Assembly: GCA_002205965.3 (NCBI GenBank)
Contig: NADL03000001.1
Span: 744,001 to 808,000, forward strand
DNA from: Kappaphycus alvarezii
Taxonomy: Eukaryota; Rhodophyta; Florideophyceae; Gigartinales; Solieriaceae
Direction: 5' to 3'
DNA length: 64,000 bases
The translations under genes were made by a program, and so were the position numbers. The notes below the pieces were generated by a model. That model did not search any database. It was not told the DNA's origin and saw nothing but the letters and a program-made list of their open reading frames with translations. Of the stretch, positions 1-10,950 are shown piece after piece (within the stretch, counting starts at the first letter, position 1; each line of letters opens with the position of its first letter).

Positions 1-502
1 CCTGGCATAATATGCCATCGTAACATCTTTCAGAAAACATTAAGGCAACAAACTGAGATCTTAGAACATTGGGATTCCAAATGCTCTGCCGAAAAAAAAG
101 AAGTCAACACAAATCAATGAAAGGGTGTAAAAGGACCATGTGGTGATATTCGAAGGCCGCAACTCCAGTGTGGAGAGCATCAGCGTCGGGACTCTGTCCA
201 GAAAAGAATATCGACAGGCCGATAAATGCAGCCAGGGAGCTTTAAGGTGACCTGTTGATGACAGACGAGACCATCGGGCTTGGTTACTTACCTACACACG
301 ACATCATTGATGATTTCGCTATGGGAGCCAATGCAGTACTACTGTCGGATTAGAGTACCGAGACGTGGTCGTCCCGGAGGCTTTTAAAAGCTTGACAATA
401 ACCGCATCTGATTATTGGTACCCTAATCCATGCAAACATTTAGCTCCAATTTTCGGCGCAGCACGATTGATCGATACCTTTATGTACCTATGATGTTGGT
501 AA

Positions 503-836
503 ATGCTCAAAAGTGAGAACTTAAGTGGTACCATCAATAATCGGAACACTGCTGGCGCATGCAACTTTGCGGATGCTGATAGGCTCAGGACTTTGATGCA
601 CAAACTTGTAGACGTGCTGCTCTTGCCTGATGATGCCAATCCACACCCCGCCACTGCAAATTTGTCCCCTCAGAGCTCGATACTTTTCTATTCTTTCCAT
701 TTGTCGGCTCAGCGTTTTTTTCAAACAGGCTTACCGCGTCGCTGTCTATGCAGTGGAACAATATTTTACCGCTATGCTGCGCCCTAAAGACTGGGCTCAC
801 CCTGCAGTTGCGCCATCTGATCCAGTGTCCCCATAG
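503..836 (+). pseudogene. Relic of non-LTR retroelement C-terminal domain
   Basis: Short overlapping reading frames carry a weak match to the C-terminal domain found at 58449-58883. An ADADRL stretch is followed by LLP and HPA, then in another frame F-V-P...D-T-F, in the same order and spacing as ADADKL, LLP, HPA and FIPLAFDTFG there. Frame changes and stops mean it cannot be translated as one protein. In intact relatives this would be the end of an endonuclease-like domain downstream of reverse transcriptase. The match was made by eye on short motifs; it could be coincidence. Confidence 0.3.
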
Positions 837-840
837 TCCA

Positions 841-1907
841 TCTTGCTTGCATGCCATCTCAAGGCGAGGGCTACAGAGTCCTATCAATGGTAACCTTTTG
901 ATCCTTGCGGGACTTAGATAGCCAATATGCCTCACCCGCAAATGAAAGCGACGCTGGAGTTAAACCAGCATTTAATACAAGATGATGCCTTGTGAGTTGC
1001 AAATGTGCGAAAATTTCTCTCGCATTCCTGTGCAAGAAACGTGGTGAGGTGAAAACAAATCTCGGGAAGGAGTCGAAGATTCATTTTCAGCAGCCCGTTC
1101 GCCCAGAAACGAACATACCAGGCATTTTTCCGTTCAGCAACTCAATATGCTTCTATATAGTCCTAGGTGACATCACTGAAGTCGAAACACAGGCCGTTAC
1201 TAGAGTCAAGAGACTCCAGACAATTACTGTAACCTGAAAAACCGAGGTCAACCCTCTGCCCTCGAACATCGCGATTCTAAATATGGCATCTAGAAGCTTT
1301 CCAAGTTCCAGAACTATGGTTCATGGGGTACAACCAAAAATTTGGCAGCTTCATTGCGACGAGGTTCCGTCTTCGTTGCATCGTTACTGCATTACACATC
1401 AGGTAGGCTATATCCAAAATTAGCCGTGATCATATAAAGATCTGACTTGTATCGACCCCTTGAATGATCCGTCCAGAGTATCAGTCCCTGATCTATCCGC
1501 GGGCGAAATTATTGTCTAAAAGGACCAATGTTGCAGCGACAAATTGGGTCTTCTCAGTCGCTAAACGGCCGTCGTATCTTATTTCTCTCAAAATACAAGA
1601 ATCATGATAAGTAACCAAGAGGGTAAGGCAAACTCGGTACCTTAGTTACGACAAATTCGAAAATTACATGCGGTCTGACCGTTGAATTTGACATTCTCTT
1701 CTCAACTCTAAGGGTATCTCGCGAACATCGGCCGACGTTTTTGGTTAAAAAGTGCATGAAATAAAATTTAGGACACCGGACGAGCATACCGTATTTTCAA
1801 AAACCCTTGGGGTACCACCTTTCATTTACATCCTTTTTCGAAGGCTTTTTTAAACTTTATAAAGAAATTTAACCACAACAAAGGACCCCGTGGTCAGGTT
1901 AAAGTCA
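841..1907. other. No recognisable gene
   Basis: About 1.07 kb with only short, unconvincing open frames. The longest is an 81-codon plus-strand frame at 992-1237 with no recognisable motif. The sequence becomes more AT-rich toward the transposon that starts at 1908. Confidence 0.5.
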
Positions 1908-1959
1908 TAGTTAAAAAGGTCTGAGAAATAATTTAAGGACACGAAATAATATATGGGAC
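1908..1959 (+). repeat. Left terminal inverted repeat of the Tc1/mariner element
   Basis: Begins with the TA target dinucleotide at 1908-1909. Pairs with 3128-3177 in inverted orientation with roughly 45 matching positions and two small indels by eye. Confidence 0.9.
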
Positions 1960-1988
1960 TGAAAGTGTTTACTATCATAATCTATCCC

Positions 1989-2890
1989 CTAGTAAGACTT
2001 TTTGGCCCATTTCTTCCCCACATCCTCAATAAGCCGTTTATGGAGGGTCTCGTATAGTGCGTCAATATATTCAGGTCTGACATAACACCAGGAGTCCAAA
2101 AAAAACTTTCCCAATTCCTTGACACTAGTGAATTGCTTCCTCCTTCGAAAAAGTTCCTCTTTAACAGGCCCTAGACTTTTTTTTATAATGTTCAGGTCTG
2201 TGGACCTCACAAACCGTAACAACATCACCCCATTTGTCTTGAAACTACTATTTTGTGTAGTTTGATGGGTACGGAGAATCATTGTCCACCTAAAAATGTA
2301 GTTCTTCCCCAATGTTTGTGCCGAAAATATTAGAATTTTCTCTTACAACAACGCGCAACATGATTTAGAGTCGATCATTTTATTTACGCTGACTAGATCA
2401 CTCAAATCGTAAAATGAAATTTCTCCCCAAAACGTTATAGAATCACTACCTCGGTTATTTGTAGAAAACACACGCGTTTCCTTATTAAAATTACCTAAAT
2501 AGTAAGCTAGGCCATTAGGACCGTCAAGATTAAATTTTTTCCTCAGAAAAGATAATTTTCTCATAGTAATCTGGCCTATGTTTCAGCGTCTCTGTTGCCC
2601 ACCGAACTCTAGCTTTTTTGTGATGCAGGCGGATCAATGATGCCTTTTCCATGTTTGTTATTCGCCAAATGTGGCGTCTCATGCAGTAATTGCTGAACTC
2701 GACGAACACCTACGGGCAATTGCAGATTTTCCTGAATAATTTTTGCTGATGAATTTCCTTTACATGCATCTCGGATGAGCGCGCCAGTTTGAGTCGGCGA
2801 AATCTTGCACGGCCTCCCCAACTTTTTTGAACGCCCCTCGCGCTTCTGCTTGTTGAGAAAGTTTTCTACTCCCCCTTTTTGAACCTCCAA
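1989..2890 (-). pseudogene. Tc1/mariner transposase, frameshifted and stopped
   Basis: Three minus-strand pieces in order make a transposase of normal length (about 300 residues). Piece one (2609-2890) is the N-terminal helix-turn-helix DNA-binding region, with GRPCKISPTQTGALIRDA and a second recognition helix ending VRRVQQLLH. Piece two (2343-2564) contains FWGEISFYDLSDLV, the WG-x-I-S/F-S block preceding the second catalytic aspartate. Piece three (1989-2312) contains STDLNIIKKSLGPVKEELF, equivalent to the family's SPDLNPIEN-LW-LK block. The last catalytic D/E position reads K. A frame change lies between pieces one and two and an in-frame stop between two and three. The element cannot mobilise itself. 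Confidence 0.85.
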
Positions 2891-3127
2891 TCTCCGCCGC
2901 TATGTCCTTGATGATGAGCAGTTGACTTCGGTAAGCCAAAGTTTGTCCTTTCCCAATATCAGTGAGACTCTATCCCGTGACATTTGGTGTTGGCGGTTTC
3001 TTTTTTGGGGAGGCCCATTGAGCGATTCCTGGCCGGAATTTTTTGAGGATTAGTACACCTCTATTTGCGCTAAATATGGTAGCAGTTCTATGGATTTGGC
3101 GGGAGATAGAGGTGTTTTCTTGAAGCT

Positions 3128-3177
3128 GTCCATATATTATTTCGCGTCCTTGAATTATTTCATACCTTTTTTAACTA
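3128..3177 (-). repeat. Right terminal inverted repeat of the Tc1/mariner element
   Basis: Ends with the TA target dinucleotide at 3176-3177 and is the inverted partner of 1908-1959. Confidence 0.9.
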
Positions 3178-3428
3178 TTACTGTACTGTTCTTTAACATG
3201 ACCATGACTTCCTTTGTTGTGGTTACATAGCTTCATATAGAGTAGTTGAAAAAGCCCTTCGAAACGGTATGTACATAAATGTAAATGAAGGCTGGTGCCC
3301 CATGGGCTTCGAAAATACGGTATGCTCGTGTGGTGTCCTTATTTTTACTTCGTGCACTGTACAATCAAAAAGCGGTCTTCGTAGTGCCGGGAAGCCACAC
3401 CATTTGGCCAACGACTCCCAAGCCATTT

Positions 3429-5190
3429 TCATATAAGCCGACTCGTTTCGTCAACAGAAATGGTTCCTTTGCTGTCCACGGCGCCACCTGCACCAGTGAC
3501 TGAATCCTTCTCCACAACATGAAAACCGACAGAGAGCTTTGAAAAGTTGAAGAATGCATATGTTACAGACATTACTTCCATGACGCCAAACACAGGTGCC
3601 AGAATCAATTGGACATACAAGAGAACCAGAAATCGAAAAAGGCCCAATCTTCTGACCGAAAAGGTAACAAAGAACCCAAACACGTAGTTCCACAGCGACA
3701 CTGCTGCAAGCAAGGGCAGAAGGATTCTGTAGAAATACTGATTTAGCTTTGAGTGGTTGTCATCACTAGAACCAAACAAAACAGAGAATATTAGCGCGGC
3801 ATATGTCAGTGGCATCAAAGTCCAAAGCATGGTCAAGGTCTTCATCAAAACTCGCAATCGAAAGGGGATTCGGGGACTGTTCACAACTCTTAATCCCCAA
3901 CGAGCCACCGTGATCGCTGCTTGACAAAGTCTTTGATGGTGAACGGACTTTGCTCATACATCAGGGCATCGATCCACGCAAAACGCACCCCCTTCCCCGC
4001 GCTAGAAGCGCAAAGAAGGCGTCCTCCGCAATGCTGCCTTCAACACCATGATCAAATGTCACCTCCTGTTCAATGCAGTTTGCAGCTACCACGAAAGACC
4101 CGTGCATTCCAACCCAAACCTCCCGCTCTCATACTGAATTCGGTACCGTCCGCAGTCATCTGAAACTCTTCCGGAATCTGCTAGGGTCGTAACCAGTTGC
4201 CACAATGGCTCATCCCTGGCGAGAGCTTCATCTGTCAACTTCGCCATAAAGTATGGCACCTTGCCCAATACGGGGCCAACGCTGAGATTTAGCAACTCCG
4301 TGTCAAGATAAGTCTCAGTGCCGCAGTGGTACAAGATAGCTCGAATCGTGTCAGCGTCAAATTGCGTCTCCTCGTCTAGATGTACAATCCAATCCATTGG
4401 TCCCGCAGATGACGCTTCAATAGCGTAATTCAATGCTCGTGCCTTGAAAAGTGCGCCGTTTGGAGGACTGTACGACTCTGGCACCACTATTTCGAACAGA
4501 TGTGGATTCGATGTCCCTTTCTCCAACCAATGCTCTGATCCGTGACTACTTCTACCCTCCAGAGCCCCTTTGGTATTCCACTCTCCTCCAGGATCTCGGC
4601 AGCTTTTCTTGCATTGCTTTGCACTAGCCTCGGGTTGTTGCCGCGGGTTACATATCGAATAAACAGAATAAAGTCAAGATCTAGGTTATTTGATCCCAGT
4701 TGACCCCTCCCTCAGACAATGAGCTCCGCGCCTGTGTGCTGTCATTGTCTGTATTTTCCTCTGACCATACCGCCTGGCCCTCCACATCTCGTTTCAGCCC
4801 CTGCGCAACATTTGAGGCACCGTTGGCAACCTTTGCCATATTGCCCTCGGAAAAATACATGACCCACAATATTCAAAAGCATTGTTGGCAATGTCAGACA
4901 TGACAACCATCGCAATACATCCACAACTTGAGTCAGTGCCTTTGATCCAATCCCGAATGCTCCCAGTGTGCCTGCCAATTCCCTCCTGTCACGCCAATCA
5001 TCACACTTAAAAACCACATTCGGCAACCAGCACCAACCCCCACTGGTCGCGCATCCGCCAATCGGTTCCCAAACGGCACGCTATATCGAAACACAAACCA
5101 TAAAAAACCCCAGACCCTATGTAATACAACAGTACCTAATTGCGCGCTCTGCATTTGAATTATCGCGCTTCGGCATCCTATGACCAACAT
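3429..5190 (-). pseudogene. Egghead-type family-2 glycosyltransferase, multiply frameshifted
   Basis: Membrane-bound processive-type GT2 resembling egghead beta-1,4-mannosyltransferase, which transfers sugar from a nucleotide donor on the cytosolic face of a secretory-pathway membrane. Motifs occur in the family order: RYVTRGNNPRLVQSNAR (about 4600-4655), VVPESY and PPNGALFKARALNYAIEA, the metal/donor site WIVHLDEETQFD (about 4370-4390), VTFDHG and GSIAEDAFFAL (about 4010-4060), the acceptor-site FVKQRSRW (Q-x-x-R-W, about 3910), then C-terminal membrane helices and RRLGLFRFLVLL with a terminal FHVVEKD. The frame changes near 3900, 4005, 4107, 4530 and 4695 (each as if one base were missing) and near 4867 (one extra). 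The N-terminal limit is uncertain; conserved-looking sequence continues at least to 5190. Either a decayed gene or an error-prone stretch of assembly. Confidence 0.85.
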
Positions 5191-6879
5191 CCGTGGAACA
5201 AAAGGCCACTAACCGCATCGCCCAAGATCCATACCCCACCAACATCCCATCCTCCGCCATACCAAGCACCCTTTCACGAAATCCGACAATAAACAGCCCG
5301 ACCGGTCGCAACACCCACCAGTAAACCAACCATGCGACGCTCAACAACACCGGCAAGTACACTGCAGTCCGCACCCCAATTCCACCAAAACGCGTCGGTG
5401 TAGACAATCGTTTTGCGGCAGCCAACGCAGCATTGGTCACAGACTCATCGATACCCCCTCTGGCCCATGGCCACCACCACCACGACGGCAACGTCGTCAC
5501 AAACTGAGAGGGAACGGTCTCTGAATTGGCACACATCCACTTGCGAAAGGCAACCTTGTGCGCCATTCTTCGCGACCGCCGCAAACAGCGAGCCCCAAAG
5601 ACGCCACACAAGAGCTGCGAGCACGTATACTGTGAATGAATAGCCCGACACGTGGGTCCAAAAGGAGGAGTCGAGGGTGACGACCTTGCCACGTACGGAT
5701 CGATGAAGGTGGGACCGTATGAGGGATTATCGGATAGTGCAGCACATGAGTAGACGAGTGGGGCGAAGGGAAGGAGCAAAGCGCCGCAGATGAGGAAATT
5801 GGTGTAGAATGACTCGGAGCCGTCCGAGGCGGGAGGATCAAGACGCGAAGGGAGGACAATGAAGACGGAGAAACAAAAGAAGAGGGAGCGAGTAGGATAC
5901 GGAAGGCGGGTAGGGAGGTGAGGTGGAGGAAGGGGGTCTCTGTGTGTATAGGAGAGACGTAAAAGTGAGAGAAGCATGCCCAAGGAAAAAGAAGGGATGT
6001 GAGAAGGAAGGGAATGTGGAAGGTGATGTCGAGGAGCATGAGTTGGTGGTGGGATTCGCGAGTGGAGGGGAGATGGGAGAGCCAGTAGGATTGGACTGGG
6101 ATGGAGAGGTAAAAAATGAAAAGCAGATATACGATATGGATTGGATGAGCGGTGACGAATCGAGGGAAAAGGTCGAGGAGCACAGGGAACAGCAAGTAGG
6201 ACAGGAATAAGGAAGGGAGAAAAGTCTGAGCCAGGAGAGGGGGGTCTGTTTGGGGAAAGGTGAGAGACGAGGAGAGAAATGGGGACAGGGGCGAGAGAAG
6301 AGCGCGCAGCAGGGCATGGGAAGAGAAGGAAAAGAGCGGATGGAGAAGGATGACAAGCAGGTAGAGGGGCAATAGGCGGGCGAATCGGCGGGCGTAAAAC
6401 CGAGACGGGGAGAAGGATCGGACAGATGAGCGGGTGCATGGACGTGGACAGCGGTAAAGCCAGATACAAAAAGGAGGAGCGGGATTTGAAGCGGGGAGGT
6501 TGGATGATGAGTCGGTAACGGGGTGGTGGGGGTGAGAAGGGCGGCAAGAAGGAGGTGAAATCCGGAGAGAAGCGGAGAAGGTGGAGGGCGGGGAGGGGAG
6601 GGGCGCGGGCTGTGGGGTGGGGGTGGAGACAAAGACCGGACTCTTTGGAGGGTCATGGCGGGGTTGTTGAATGGGACGGGTTGGAGAGGCGGGGGGGGGG
6701 CTGGAGGTGCGGAGGGGGAAGAGGTAGTATGGAGCGGGGTGAAGTAATCGTCGGCGAGATTTGGATAGCGGTATTGAGGAGGTGGGGATGAAGCGAAATG
6801 CGCAAACTAAGTCGGGGAATGGTATCAAATAGGATGTAATAACGGGATGCAACGTGTCTGTGTTTGGTGAATGAGCCAA
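5191..6879 (-). other. Purine-skewed stretch with overlapping membrane-protein-like frames
   Basis: Three overlapping minus-strand frames stay open for 270-476 codons because the plus strand is so purine-rich (51 of 60 bases are A or G at 6541-6600) that stops are rare on the minus strand. Much of the translation is low-complexity S/P/L. Some segments nevertheless look like membrane helices, for example YLLFIFYLSIPVQSYW (about 6100) and VYLPVLLSVAWLVYWWVL (about 5310-5360). It could be the N-terminal membrane part of the glycosyltransferase relic or a separate broken membrane-protein gene. The plus strand is C/A-rich below about 5640 and G/A-rich above it. Confidence 0.3.
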
Positions 6880-8128
6880 TGATTGGCTGAGGGTGGTTTT
6901 TGCGTTTTATTTTTATGTGGCCCGCGCGGGCCAGAGCTAGGCAATTGTTTGGTTTTGGAGCCGTTTTGGTTTTGCCGGCGGTCCGATGCGAAAAAGTTGT
7001 GATTATACATACTTTGAGAACAAAGTGTGTTCAGAATAGTAATGGACCACTTTGCGTTCGATCAAAGCTGACTACCGTCAGAATCTCCTTTCCGTGCGCT
7101 AAATAAAAAAAGGCAACAGTACGTTATAGTACTGCACTAAACTGCGTTGTGGTATGATATGATGCATTATAGGACAGTATCATACGGTATTTATGGTACA
7201 GGATGGAACAGAGCAATACAAACAAGGTGCTGTGCCGTCCGAATGCATTATACACAACACGTTTCTGCTGTTTCATATGCGGCATTATCCAGTGCAGTAC
7301 TGTACAACTATTGCAGAGCTGGACGTGAATTTCGTACATATAGATTACTGTAGACCTAAATTAGCACAACTGTAGACGCCTATAGCTGTAGTTGATTCGA
7401 GCAGTGTATCGTGCAAAATGCTGGCCAATTCCATCGATTCGAACCATAGCACCCTTTTGCCAGGAATCTCGAAAGGCCGAATCGATGCATGAATCCGCGG
7501 TCAAGACAAGCCTCTTTTTATTGGCTGATAGTGTCCAGCACTGGGTGTCGTTTTATATTTTCATTGGCCCCAATCAAGTTGTTTTGGTTTTGCTTGAAAC
7601 ATTGCCTGCCTTCAACTCACAACTTTACAGCAATGCCATTCCATTGATGTCTACAGTTGGGGCAATCATCAGTCACGACTACAAAATTCCGCTCAACTGA
7701 CTCCATTGCCTGTAATCGTCGACATCTTCAACTCGATCTCATTTGCGACCAGCATTTCAAGTCAGCACTTGATCTACTCACACTTCTGTTAGTTCCGCCC
7801 GACGTCCCTGTCAAGCCCTGCACACTCTGTATTCGCATCTTTACCAAGGCAATCGCATTCAGTAGGCCATACACTCTAAACAAAAATCATGACTTGTCCG
7901 ATCTAACAAGTCGCCCCTCCTGCACACCAGACGTCAAGTTCCCGAACTCCATGTCTGTCAACCCCTGTCCGACCTATCCACTGCCATTTTATCTAGCAAA
8001 AGGAGTGGGTTCCATCCCGTAGTCCACACTCCTCACCTCCCGCTCGCCTACACATCTATTCTTTTTCGCTGTCTAATCCATGTCTGAGCCATTTCCTCTG
8101 CGGTAAACTCGGCCTATCTTCATCCGCC
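6880..8128. other. Intergenic, TACAGTA-type motifs, no gene recognised
   Basis: Upstream flank of the cysteine-rich gene at 8301. Positions 7110-7360 hold several degenerate copies of TACTGTA/TACAGTA. Short plus-strand frames at 7392-7700 and 7657-8022 have no recognisable motif. The plus strand becomes progressively C-rich toward 8100. Confidence 0.5.
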
Positions 8129-8137
8129 GTTTAAAAG
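8129..8137 (+). promoter_or_regulatory. Possible TATA-like element upstream of cysteine-rich gene
   Basis: TTTAAAAG-type AT-rich patch in an otherwise C-rich flank, about 165 bp upstream of the preferred ATG at 8301. The paralogue at 14657 has a clearer TATA-like box in a comparable place. Weak evidence. Confidence 0.2.
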
Positions 8138-8300
8138 CCTACCAACCCCTCCCACTGCCACTATGTTCCCTCCCGAAACCCAACCCAACCAACCCTCACC
8201 GCCTCACCACCACAGTAGCACCTCGCCCCACTTTCCACTCTCCATTCCCCACACCCCAAATTCCTTCACCCCAACCATTTCCTTTCCACCCTACACAACC

Positions 8301-9026
8301 ATGTTTCTCCTCCCAACACTCCTCCTCCTCACCCTAGCAACCCACCCACACGCAATATCCAGTCTCTTCCCCTGCCACGCCAACAAAACAACTCTCGGCC
8401 AAAACGTAACCTGCGAGGCCGTCGCCCTTCCCCAAAACCTCTGCACCACCTGCAAACTAAACACCTTCAACCCACCACCGGTGCCTTTCTCCACTGCACC
8501 TCAATCTACAACCTCGATCTCCCCGCCTGCCAAACCTCACTCCGCCGATACGCACATCTCAACCCATGCGACATCATCCGCAATCGTCAGGTCGCCGATT
8601 TCTCAAACCCACACAACAAACACGCCTTGGATTATTTCGTATACTCCATTTGTGAGCAGTGTTGCGACTGTGTACCGCGTGGTGTCACGGCTATGGATTA
8701 TGAATACAGGGCTTATAAAAGGAATTTGCTCACGGCGAGAAGGGGAAATTGTCCCGCATGCCAGGTTCGATGTGTGCAAGGTGCTGCCGAGGATTCGGTT
8801 TTTTAAGATGGAGGGAGCGCCGGATTATCGTGGAATGCCGTATGCGTGTCCTTTGTTGCAGCGGTGGTTTGAGACAAATAGTACGGATTGGTTGTATAGA
8901 GGTTGGGTGCCTATGGATGATCGGGTGGAGCGGTTTTTGAAGACTATGTATTGGTCGGCTCGGTGTGGTGTGAAGGAGACTTGGCAACGCTGCGCTTCGT
9001 TGGAGGCGGCGCAGCATCGGTTGTAG
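8301..9026 (+). pseudogene. Secreted cysteine-rich family protein, copy A, two frameshifts
   Basis: Unknown family with a second copy in this window (14657-15387, minus). The ATG at 8301 is preferred over the in-frame 8163 because it begins a typical signal peptide (MFLLPTLLLLTLATHPHA) just before PCHANK, as in the paralogue. Shared landmarks in order: CHANK, NVTCE, LCTTCKL, LRRY, YSICEQCCDC, GNCPA, FDVCKVLP, CPLLQRW, a W-x-x-R-x-(V/F)-VP segment, C-x3-E-(T/M)-W-x-x-CA, and a terminal EAAQHRL. The mature part is therefore an extracellular disulfide-rich protein. The frame changes near 8490 (one base missing) and near 8758 (two bases missing by comparison with the paralogue). The C-rich first part switches to a G-rich second part near 8640 within the coding sequence. 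No enzymatic motif seen. Confidence 0.75.
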
Positions 9027-10059
9027 AGGATGTGCACTTTTGGGTTGTGGCCTGTAACAGACGATTTGTGTCTGTATATTGGCGATCACTCTCGCAACAC
9101 TGCGTTGTTGGTTTTCTGGGCGGCTGTGTAATATGGAGTTTAGAGCCTGTACTTCACTGTACTGTGTACTGCAAGAGTGTACAAACAGTTCCCGTTGTAT
9201 ATTTCTACACGCAAGCGGTGGGATGGTGGTTTCACCGTTGATATCGCTTCTGCCAGGGCCATGAAGCTCTAGGAGTGGACCGTTGACATCCTTGTCGCCA
9301 GACGACGCCATATCAAATTGAGTGCATCAAGCCCCGCTGCCTGCTCAGTTGAATACATTCAATGACCCGGTAAAGGCCCATGCATGGCATGTGGGGCCCT
9401 TCAAGCGGCGACCAAAATGGGGAGGAGTAACGAAAATAGCATATTGAAGGGCACCATCACGCGGCAGGATACCACCTCATGTGATCTACCGAGATCCTTT
9501 CAATGGCCATCCGTTTGCCGCACCAGCAGTAGCCACAAGTATGACCCTGAACGTACAAACGCCGCTGGATCTCAAGTATGATATGCATGACTCAGATAAA
9601 GACTGACGAACAGCACGTACGGTATAAATTGCAGTTTTGCTCCCTAACACAAACTCACCTTCGGCCCACCTTCTACAAAAGTTAATACATCGCAGAATTT
9701 CTACGTTCTCGTGACTGTCCTCCGAGAATACTGCCCGCACACAACACACAAAAGCTCATCTTTACTTGATTTACTGTATAAAGGCATACAATGGATCTCA
9801 GTTTAGTCTTCCCTCACGAATAAACCGCCTCTACAGAAGCCGCAAGAGAGAACGTTATCAAGTACAGTAAAGTTACTGAGATTTACCCCTGTCGTCTGCA
9901 CTTTTGCACGTACATTTTTTTAAAATAAAAAATTTTGTAGACCTCAAAATTTACAACATTACTAGTTTACTAAGTTAACATTTACTAACAAACATTTCCC
10001 CCCTACTGTAATCTGCTTGCTAAATTATTCAGCAACCCGACAAACCAACAATCCTCTCA
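9027..10059. other. Intergenic, no recognisable gene
   Basis: Contains scattered TACTGT motifs (around 9158-9175 and 9860-9870) and an AT-rich patch at 9910-10000 just before a retroelement fragment. Short frames here show no recognisable domains. Confidence 0.5.
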
Positions 10060-10950
10060 TGACGACGCATGGGCAGCCTCCCCCAGCCCGGATCAACGCA
10101 GTACCGACGAAATCAGGCGCCGGATCCGTGACCTTGCCTTCCGACACAGCCCCGCCGCTCCATTCCTCTTCGCCACCCAACCAATGCTACCAAGCTGTCG
10201 CGAGCCCACTGGACCGTCATGCTATCCCGTCACCTCGGATTGCCGGTCTACACCGACTCACTCCCGATAACCTGCCAGCATTGCAAGCGAAGCATGGACC
10301 CTCTCGGTAATCACGCGGCTGACCTCTGCCCTGCCGGGTTTGGCCGCACACACCGTCACAACGCCCTCCGCAACGCGCTCGCATATCATGTCTTCCGTGC
10401 GGCAGGGCTCGACTGTCGGTACGAAGTGCCTCTCCTTATCCATGGCACAGAGCTTCGGCCCGCGGACATCCTTGTCCACCCCCCACTGATCCGAGCAACG
10501 AAGAGACACGGCCTGTCGCCTGTGACATAACCATCGTCTCCCCGTTCAAAGCCGCCGTCCGCACCAAGGCCACCTCGGCCGCTGGCGGTGCTGCCGCATT
10601 GGCGCACCGTGACAAGGTTCGGGACCTGCAACGCAAGCTGTCGCGCCGCCCCCTGCACCGTCCGACACCCCGACTTTTGCCCGAACTTTACATTCCAACC
10701 GATTGCGTTTGATTCTCTCGGTGCTCCTGCCCCACAAACTGTTGTTTTGCTTGAGTCAATCCCGCGAATAGCTCGGAGGTATAATACGAATGCCAGCGTG
10801 ATACGCCGGCGTTTGTATCAGCGCCTTAGTTGCATCATCTGGTCGTCTATCGCTATGGCTATCTGCTCGCGCACGCCGCTGCACATGACCGACGTCGACC
10901 ATCCGGTTAGTTCCTCGCCCTATAGTCGGATCCTGCAGTGGACACCGTAG
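10060..10950 (+). pseudogene. Non-LTR retroelement C-terminus (zinc motif plus endonuclease-like domain), frameshifted
   Basis: Pieces in order: DEIRRRIRDLAFR (about 10095-10135); HLGLPVYTDSLP then the zinc-finger-like CQHCKRSMDPLGNHAADLC (about 10230-10330); RHNALRNALAYHVFRAAGLD; ELRPADILV; in a different frame DITIVSPF and GGAA-x8-K; finally FDSLGAP, RRRLYQRLSCIIWSSIAMA and the stop at 10950. A C-C-H-C motif followed by R-P-x-D, D-I/V-T, K and F-D-S/T-[LF]-G resembles the restriction-like endonuclease tail of R2-like non-LTR elements; that assignment is inference. At least three frame changes make it dead. The 3' non-coding part contains CCTATAGTCGGATCCTGCAG, a signature repeated elsewhere in the window. 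Confidence 0.7.

Larger units (their letters stand above)
1908..3177 (-). mobile_element. Tc1/mariner-type DNA transposon, complete ends, dead transposase
   Basis: A 1,270-bp unit of the usual Tc1/mariner size, bounded by TA at both ends and by imperfect terminal inverted repeats of about 50 bp. The left end reads TAGTTAAAAAGGTCTGAG; the reverse complement of the right end reads TAGTTAAAAAAGGTATGA. Both continue through a shared ACGAAATAATATATGG-type inner part with one or two differences. Inside lies a broken minus-strand transposase. Tc1/mariner elements insert at TA and duplicate it, which matches the flanks. It lies about 250 bp beyond the 3' end of the glycosyltransferase relic. Confidence 0.9.

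Noticed and set aside
3223..3432. Separate small gene downstream of the glycosyltransferase
   Set aside because: Short frame without motifs, immediately after the expected C-terminus of the glycosyltransferase; probably 3' flank.
5497..6879. A 460-codon minus-strand open frame as a real protein
   Set aside because: Three overlapping minus-strand frames are all open because the plus strand is almost purely purine in places; the translation is mostly S/P/L low complexity. Kept only as a skewed region.
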